Of a DNA stretch of 64,000 nt, positions 57,546 to 64,000 are shown in pieces; position 1 is the stretch's first letter; every line of letters begins with the position of its first letter. The DNA lies in NCBI RefSeq assembly GCF_023091745.1, contig NC_068910.1, positions 136,169,170 through 136,233,169 of the forward strand. The letters are read 5' to 3'. The stretch is from Budorcas taxicolor. Taxonomy: Eukaryota > Chordata > Mammalia > Artiodactyla > Bovidae. The position numbers were made by a program, and so were the translations under genes. Under the pieces are notes generated by a model that saw only the letters and a list, made by a program, of their open reading frames with translations, searched no databases and had not been told where the DNA came from.

Positions 57546-59050
57546 AGATGCTGGAAGTTCTAGCCAGTACAATCAGGCAAATGAAAGAAGATAAAGGCAC
57601 AGAAATTAGAAAGGAAGAAATAAAACTCCCAATCCTCAGACTGTCTACATTAAAAAAATCTCAAAGAACCTACAACGAATAGTGAGTTCAGCAAGGGCAC
57701 AGGGTACAAGATAAAAATACAAAAAATCAGGACTTCCCTGGTGGTACAGTGGCTAAGACCGTGCTCCCAGTGCAGGGGGCCTGAGTCTGATCCCTGGTCA
57801 GGGAACTAAATCTCACATGCCGCAACTAAGACCTGGTGCAGCCATGAAAATGAATAAAAAAAATTTTTTAATATAAAAATCAATCATATTTTAATTTTTT
57901 TCCACCATATTTTTATACACTAGCAACAAACACATGAATATAAAAAGATTTGCCACAAAAAGCATGACTCATGAAAGGAAAAATTAATAGATAGGACTTC
58001 ATTAAAATTAAAAGTTTTGCTCCATGAAAGGCCTTAATAAGAGGATGAAATGACAAGCTACAAATTGGAAGAAAATATTTGTACATGACATTTGACAAAG
58101 GACCAGTATACTAGATGATGTAAAGAACTCTCAAAACTCAGTAAGAAATCCTATTAGAATATGGGCAAAAGAAATGGAGAGGTATACAAAAAGGATATGC
58201 AGATGTCAAATAAGGACATGAAAAGACATTCAACATCATTTGCCATTAGGGAAATGTAAATTAAAACCACAATGAGATGTCACTACATACCTATGAAAAG
58301 GGCTAAAATAAAAAACAGTGGCAGCACCAAATGGTGCAGAGAAATTGGATCAATCACACACTGCTGAGAATGCCAAAAATGGTACAACCATAATGGAAAG
58401 CAGTTCAGTGGTTTCTTAAAAAAATAAACATGCAACAACCATATGACCCAGTAATTTGCATTCCTGGGTATTTAACCCAAGGAAATAAATACTTTATGTT
58501 CATATAAAAACTGTACACAAATGTTTAATAGCAGCTTTATTTCTAGTAGCCAAAACCTGAAAAACTCAGATGTCCTTCGACAGGTGAATAGTTATCATTG
58601 GTACAGCCATATCATGGAATAGTACCCAGCAACAACAAAAAAAACAAAATATTAATATAAACAACAACCATTTTTCCAGGTGAATCTCCAGAAAATTACA
58701 CTGAATTAAGGTTACATACTTATGATTCTCAAGTTATATAAAACTCTTAAAATGACAAAATTATAGACATGGAATATTGATGGGTAGTTCCTGTGAAATA
58801 AGGGGGAGTGGGGTGGAAGGAAAAGTAGGTGTCGCTAGAAAAAAGCAGTCTGAGGGATCTCTGCAGTGATGGAAATATTCTGGATCTTGACTGATTAATG
58901 TTAACATCCTGGCTAGTGACACTGTACTACAGTTACCTTTGGAGAAGACTGAGTAAACTGCATGTGACATCTCTGTTTTGTTTGTTTGGTTGGTTTTTTA
59001 CCAAATGTACATGAATCTACATTACAAAAAGTTTTTTTTTAATAAATGGA
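57545..59050 (+). mobile_element. Old L1M ORF2-3' remnant, split by CHR
   Basis: CTGGAAGTTCTAGCCAGTAC begins an ORF2 block; after the CHR insertion it resumes with ORF2 (GGACATGAAAAGACATTCAA, 58,214; CATATGACCCAGTAATTTGC, 58,440) and ends with a 3' UTR (CAAATGTACATGAATCTACA). No intact frame. Confidence 0.75.
57730..57870 (+). mobile_element. CHR-type tRNA SINE, nested in L1
   Basis: GGACTTCCCTGGTGGTACAG head, GAGTCTGATCCCTGGTCAGG, tail GAATAAAAAAAATTTTTT. Approximate flanking repeat ATA(C/T)AAAAA-TCA at 57,716 and 57,873. Confidence 0.9.
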
Positions 59051-60149
59051 AAAATTTTAAAACACAAATTAGTCTATAAAGAATCCAAAGAGATGATCCT
59101 TTTCTTAAAAAGGCAGATGCTTACCTAAATGGAATATTTAGCAAATTTTTACCCAGGTGGGCAAAGGATAGGACCTGGTCTAGGTTAAGGAACTCTGCTG
59201 GGATAAGCAGTGGGGTTTTTAATCATATATGGCTGGCATGTCAAGTTGGAATCTGGAGGATCCTAAAATGGAGAGCCTGCTGTCCCCACACACTGGCTCA
59301 CCCTCATGGGACATTTACTGAGAGTACTACTGCAATGCAGGAAGCTGGAAACTGAGTTGGAGAAGCAGTAAAACATTTCTACAGTGTCACATTTCTTATA
59401 TCTTAAAGTTCTGGTGGTGGAATGGACCTATGAAAGTTACAGAACTAGTATCATCCAGATGATACCTGAAAACTGAAGTGAGCTGAAAGTAACTAATGTA
59501 GCAACCTAGCTCTAAACAAACAACTCCTAATTGATTAGTTTCCTTCTAGCTTCTTATAAGGAAAGTAACATAGGTTCAATCTCAATGGTTCTTTCATCAT
59601 CGCTTAAAGCACAAAACAAATTCAAGATACGGCAAGAATCAAAAAAACATTAAGAGAAGATTAATATAAGCAGATCCACAGCAGAACCAGAGAAGACACA
59701 GATGTCAGAACTAGAAGAAAAGGCATTTAAAATGGCAACTTTAAACATATACAATCTATTAAATACGAATGATCCTACTGTTCTGCCAGGTCCTCCCACT
59801 TTTTCCAATCCCTCAGCCATGGCATCGGCTACTAATTAATGACAGCACTTTTTGCTTCAACCTGTTATTAGATTTCTCTAAATACAAAACATCAACAAAA
59901 GTAGGTATTAGGGGGAAAAAAATCTATTTAGTCAAAAGGTAGGCTTTTTCAGTCACAGGGTTCATGAAGAAATGTAAAGATACCACTTTGAAATGGAGCA
60001 GTGGACAAATCAAACTTAGTAAGTAGGTGAAAATGTGTCTTTGATCCCTCCCTCCCTCCCATCTAATTAAATAAACACTTTCTGGTAAGGATCTCCAAGA
60101 TGAATTTAAACTCTACCTCCCAGAAAAATGTGCCTAAGAGAAATAAGTG
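59051..60149. other. Intronic DNA, nothing firm
   Basis: Mostly single-copy sequence; a (CCCT)n run lies at 60,045-60,060. A purine-rich stretch near 59,680-59,740 may be LINE-derived but I cannot assign it. Confidence 0.4.
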
Positions 60150-61060
60150 CTTATGTCCACAAAAGACTTCTACAAAAAAGTTCAAAGCAGCTTTACTCTT
60201 TACAGTCCCAAACTGGAAACAACACAAATTCTAACAAGAGCAGAATAAAGTTGTGGTATATTCATGAGTAACAATCAGTTCAGTTCAGTTCAGTCACTCA
60301 GTTGTGTCCAACTCTTGGCGACCCCATGAATCGCAGCACACCAGGCCTCCCTGTCCATCACCAACTCCTGGAGTTCACTCAGATTCACGTCCATCGAGTC
60401 AGTGATGCCATCCAGCCATCTCATCCTCGGTCGTCCCCTTCTCCTCCTGCCCCCAATCCCTCCCAACATCAAAGTCTTTTCCAATGAGTCAACTCTTCAC
60501 ATGAGGTAGTCAAAGTACTGGAATTTCAGCTTTAGCATCATTCCTTCCAAAGAAATCCCAGGGCTGATCTCCTTCAGAATGGACTGGTTGGATCTCCTTG
60601 CAGTCCAAGGGACTCTCAAGAGTCTTCTCCAACACCACAGTTCAAAAGCATCAATTCTTCGGCACTCAGCCTTTTTCACAGTCCAACTCTCACATCCATA
60701 CATGACCACTGGAAAAACCATAGCCTTGACTAGACAGACCTTAGTCGGGAAAGTAATGTCTCTGCTTTTGAATATGCTATCTAGGTTGGTCATAATATAC
60801 TACACAGCAATAAAAAGGGAAAATTTACTGACACATTCAGTGACACACATGCTCAGCAAAAGAAACCAAAAGTGATCATATACACCGTATGACTACATTT
60901 GTAAGAAGCTCAAAACTAATCTACAGTGAAAAAGGTCAGAAAAATGATTACCACTGGGGAGGGCATAATGTTCTTCTTTTAAGAAGAACATTTAGGAAGG
61001 GAGTCCTCTGAAGTACTGAAAATGTTTTATATTTTTATATAGGTAGTGGTCATGGTTATT
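60150..61060 (+). mobile_element. Old L1M 3' remnant, split by BovB
   Basis: CAAAGCAGCTTTACTCTTTA and GTTGTGGTATATTCATGAGT on the left continue on the right as TACTACACAGCAATAAAAAG and ACACCGTATGACTACATTTG, the L1 ORF2 end and 3' UTR order. Confidence 0.7.
60275..60795 (-). mobile_element. BovB LINE 3' end, nested in L1
   Basis: (CAGTT)n tail start, then CCATGAATCGCAGCACACCA, ending TCTAGGTTGGTCATAA where L1 sequence resumes. 5'-truncated, about 520 bp. The opposing frames at 60,497-60,793 and 60,579-60,875 are BovB by-products. Confidence 0.94.
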
Positions 61061-61364
61061 AAAAAAACACCAAAATGCCTACATAAATTTGTGACTTTTA
61101 CAAAAAGAAAGTCATAACAACGATAATAAGATTGTGAAGCCAGATACATGCTAATGTCTGATAAACAGGAATCTCTGGGAATTATTGGAAGGTGTTTGCA
61201 TACTACTAAACTGAAAAGAACTGTGATGATGAAAGCATATTTTTCTTTACTGCATGTTAACTTTATTTAAATAACTCCCAGCATTTTGTTTATAGGCCCT
61301 TTGCAAACAACGATTCTGAATTATCTTTTTAGATATTTATCTTCAACACTAGACCCAAAGTTCA

Positions 61365-61545
61365 TCTGGGGCAAGGGTCAGAAAACATTCTCCATAAAGG
61401 GCCAGATGGTAAATATTTTCAGCTTTGCAGGTCAGATGGTCTCTGCTACCAACCACTCAAATTCTAACACTGTAACATGAAAGGAGCCATGACAGTAAGT
61501 AACTGAATGTGGCTGATTTGGCCCACTGGCTGTCTCGACTCAGAG
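61365..61545 (+). mobile_element. hAT-Charlie MITE (MER33-like, name uncertain)
   Basis: GGGTCAGAAAACATTCTCCA, TAAAGGGCCAGATGGTAAAT, GCTTTGCAGGTCAGATGGTC and GATTTGGCCCACTGGCTGTC follow a familiar mammalian hAT MITE. Confidence 0.65.
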
Positions 61546-62994
61546 CAAGAACTATACTAACCATCTTTGTTTTTCCATTTCTAGCTTATAAAGATTACTT
61601 CATATACAATAGGGTACTCAGCAAACCAAAGCTGAAGGTAACCTTAAAAATGATCTCTTGTGATCCCTTCATTTTGTAGTGAAAAACCTGTAGTCTAGAG
61701 GTTAAAATTTTGCTCACTATCATCACTGTTTGGGCAGTGCTTCTTTTTGGTAAACACATGGAAGACTTACATCCCTATTTAATACTGATTTGAATTTCAA
61801 ATCAATTAAGTAACATATCAAATTAAATAAATATTAAAACAATTTTTACTTTAGAAAAATATCTTTACTGGTAGAACTTTTTAGTTTGCTTATAAGCCAT
61901 CTATACAAGCTCTGAATCATACCACCATACAGAATCAAGTCACCACCATACAAAAATCAAGTGATTACTTAAATCCTATCATGTAAAATAAGAAGCTAAG
62001 ATTTTTGTTCCAATATCCAAGTTTTTCTAAAAGCCAAAAATCATGACAACGAACATATTTAATGGGAGTTAACATTAGGTAATACATATAATTTAACAAT
62101 TAAGTTATCAGAGTAATATTTTTTATAGTTATACTCCAAACTAATAAATACTCCAATCTAATACTTCTAAAAATGTGATCCTAGTATAGGTTATTGAACA
62201 TTTTTCATGACAGTAAAACAATTAGGCAACAGTAGAGGGCAGCATTTCTATACATTATTAAGATACAACTTTCTAAAATCTAAGAAACTTAAAATGTCTA
62301 TGCTAAGACTTCCTTTAAAAAAGCTCTCACACTCCTTTCCAAGCTGCTGGCTAACACACACTTCTAATACAACCCAGCAGAAGTAAAAGTGCTCTGATGT
62401 ATAATTATGACCATTTAAATCAAAGACATTTCTGTTCATAATTCTCAAACTGATAAGCCAAAACAATTCAACATTTCTCTGATGATTTATTAATTACCAT
62501 TATCAGTTACCCACTTATATAGTTGTTGAGTATTCTCTGGAATCACAAATAAATATTTTTTCCCACATAGGGACAATCCTTTTTCTTTATTCATATAAAA
62601 TTGTTACATACTAATCACCAAAAGGATATACAGTAAAAAACTTTTGGCAATCAGAGACTCAAGCAGCTGTCTCCAAAGACAGGTATTATCACAACTCTAA
62701 GATCCAAAATAAAAGCAGCCAAAGAAGAGGTAAATAAAGCATAAACAGGTGTAAAAGTATCTTTAAAACTCATGCTTTTTCATTTTCCTTTATTCCTAAT
62801 TCCAACTTGCCTTCATATAGAACTGTACCTAAACCATAACCACCCCTAACAAAGAAAAAGAGCCAATACACTAGTCATAAAAGGCAGGGAAAAGAATTAT
62901 AAGAGGGAATACCAACAGTGTAAGGGCAGAGAGAAAGAATCAGAAAAGACTGTTGTATCTAACTAGAAGGCTATATTCTCTTACTATTTAATAA
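61546..62994. other. Intronic DNA with a faint MIR-like piece
   Basis: Single-copy AT-rich sequence. Around 61,660-61,730, CCCTTCATTTTGTAGTGAAA and AGAGGTTAAAATTTTGCTCA suggest a decayed MIR. Nothing else recognised. Confidence 0.4.
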
Positions 62995-63235
62995 AAATTA
63001 TTAAAAATATCTGCTAACGTTATTAAAGTCTTACTATTTCACACACCTGACAGTATATAATTATTACTCAATTAATCTTTAACAACCCTATAAAGTAGGT
63101 GTCATTATATCCCTATTTTAGAGATGTGGAAACGAAATACAGAAGGAATAAATGACTTGTCCAGGAATCAAGTGTTGGGATTAGAACCTCAAAGGTCTCC
63201 AGAGCTTGAGCTCTTAACTATTATCCTGTATTCTC
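62995..63235 (+). mobile_element. MIR SINE
   Basis: AACAACCCTATAAAGTAGGT, ATATCCCTATTTTAGAGATG, GGAAACGAAATACAGAAGG, GACTTGTCCAGGAATCAAGT and GAGCTCTTAACTATTATCC give nearly the complete MIR order in sense. Confidence 0.8.
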
Positions 63236-63869
63236 TGCCCAGACTAACCTGCACAATTTCAGCTGAGTGATTTCTTCAGAATGCAGACCAAAAGGAATTT
63301 GAAAAGTGAGAGAGTGATAAAATAAGAAGCTTTATTCATTTTAAAGTTCAATTGTAAAAGCATAAGCAGAAATAGGCAGTACTTGAAAGCAATCTCTAGT
63401 CCCTTATATAAAATGATACAGTATAGTCACTGCTCTGTATCTACAGATGCAGAACCTGAGATTATGGACAGCCAATTGCACTTATTTAGAGGCTGTTCCC
63501 AATACCAAAATACTTTCTCAGACTCTAAGCTGATTCTAAAGTCTATGTGTGTAGACAAACAAGAATCATCTTTTTTTTTTTTTTTAAGAAAAAAACTCAA
63601 AAACTGAGAAGCAGAGAATAACTATATTAGATGTTAGGGCATACTAAAAAACTTCAGCAGGTATTAATAAAGGCCAGCAAGTCGGTTCTTAAATGGACAA
63701 ATCAATGAAACAGAATTCAATATCCAGAACAGACTCAAATATATAGGAATTAATTTGTCAAAAAGTGTCATTTCAATCCAGTGGGGGTAAATATAAACTT
63801 TTAAATAAATGATACTGGAACAAATGGGTAGCCATGGGGGAAAATATTACACTGGCTCTACAACTAACA
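63236..63869. other. Intronic DNA, nothing recognised
   Basis: Single-copy sequence with a T-run at 63,571-63,586. The 74-codon plus frame at 63,383-63,607 shows no domain. Confidence 0.45.
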
Positions 63870-63992
63870 CTATACTACTGCTGCTAAGTCACTTCAGTCG
63901 TGTCTGACTCTGCGCAACCCCAGAGACGGCAGCCCACCAGGCTCCCCCGTCCCTGGGATTCTCCAGGCAAGAACACTGGAGTGGGTTGCCAT
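63870..63992 (-). mobile_element. BovA monomer (SINE), near window end
   Basis: (CTG)n start, CACTTCAGTCGTGTCTGACT, AGACGGCAGCCCACCAGG, ending GGGTTGCCATT. It then leaves the consensus (GATCAAG) where a Bov-A2 would continue with TCCTTCTCC, so it appears to be a single monomer or a truncated dimer. Confidence 0.85.
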
Positions 63993-64000
63993 TGATCAAG

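Noticed and set aside
22402..64000. Upstream DLG1 exons (L27 exons, linker exon before KYRYQ, or the palmitoylated short start)
   Set aside because: I looked on the minus strand for the peptides I remember for these and found no matching sequence with splice sites; they are probably further right.

Overview
This is mammalian intronic DNA from a ruminant, most likely a bovid. The window is AT-rich. It is packed with repeats restricted to ruminants or cetartiodactyls: BovB (RTE) LINEs, Bov-tA and Bov-A2 SINEs, CHR-type tRNA SINEs, and a ruminant ERV LTR family. Older mammalian repeats (L1M/L1MA, L2, MIR, MER5/MER20, MLT1) lie among them. I see no prokaryotic-style gene arrangement, RNA gene or CRISPR array.

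Only two stretches look like real protein-coding exons. Both are on the minus strand and both fit DLG1 (SAP97, a MAGUK scaffold). Positions 22,237-22,401 are a 55-codon internal exon (starts KYRYQDEDTPP, ends SHISPVK) from the linker between the L27 domain and PDZ1, with good splice sites and phase 0 at both ends. Positions 10,243-10,476 are a 78-codon exon (MNYIFGNNTL...SVATSSTQ) that matches an alternative DLG1 N-terminus as I remember it; it would start a shorter isoform lacking L27 and ends in phase 0 at a consensus donor. The gene therefore runs right to left and the rest of the window is DLG1 intron. I did not find the L27 exons, the short palmitoylated alternative start, or the proline-rich exon that should follow, so they probably lie outside the window.

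Layout by region. 1-10 kb: a truncated LTR at the left edge, an L1M fragment, a long L2 copy (about 2.4 kb, minus) with SINEs inserted, then mostly single-copy AT-rich intron. 10-11 kb: the alternative first exon and a candidate promoter. 11-22 kb: SINEs, two BovB 3' ends (one with an inverted 5' piece) and an old L1. 22-32 kb: the internal exon, then several nested plus-strand L1 fragments, a young L1 with poly(A) and target-site duplication, a 107-bp tandem duplication abutting a 181-bp palindrome, and a second BovB with an inverted 5' piece. 32-43 kb: an MLT1 LTR, SINEs and several minus-strand BovB copies, one keeping a 302-codon reverse-transcriptase frame. 44-49 kb: a full solo LTR and a BovB nested inside another BovB. 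49-64 kb: MER20, a roughly 4-kb L1MA remnant, SINEs, further L1/L2/BovB pieces, a hAT MITE and a MIR.

The window shows no new multi-gene system. What merits a second look is the DLG1 isoform start, the palindrome and tandem-duplication pair, the two BovB insertions whose inverted segments share the same outer border, the nested BovB pair (a potential long hairpin in the transcript), and SINE insertions with odd target-site patterns. Repeat family names come from memory of consensus sequences, without a database search.
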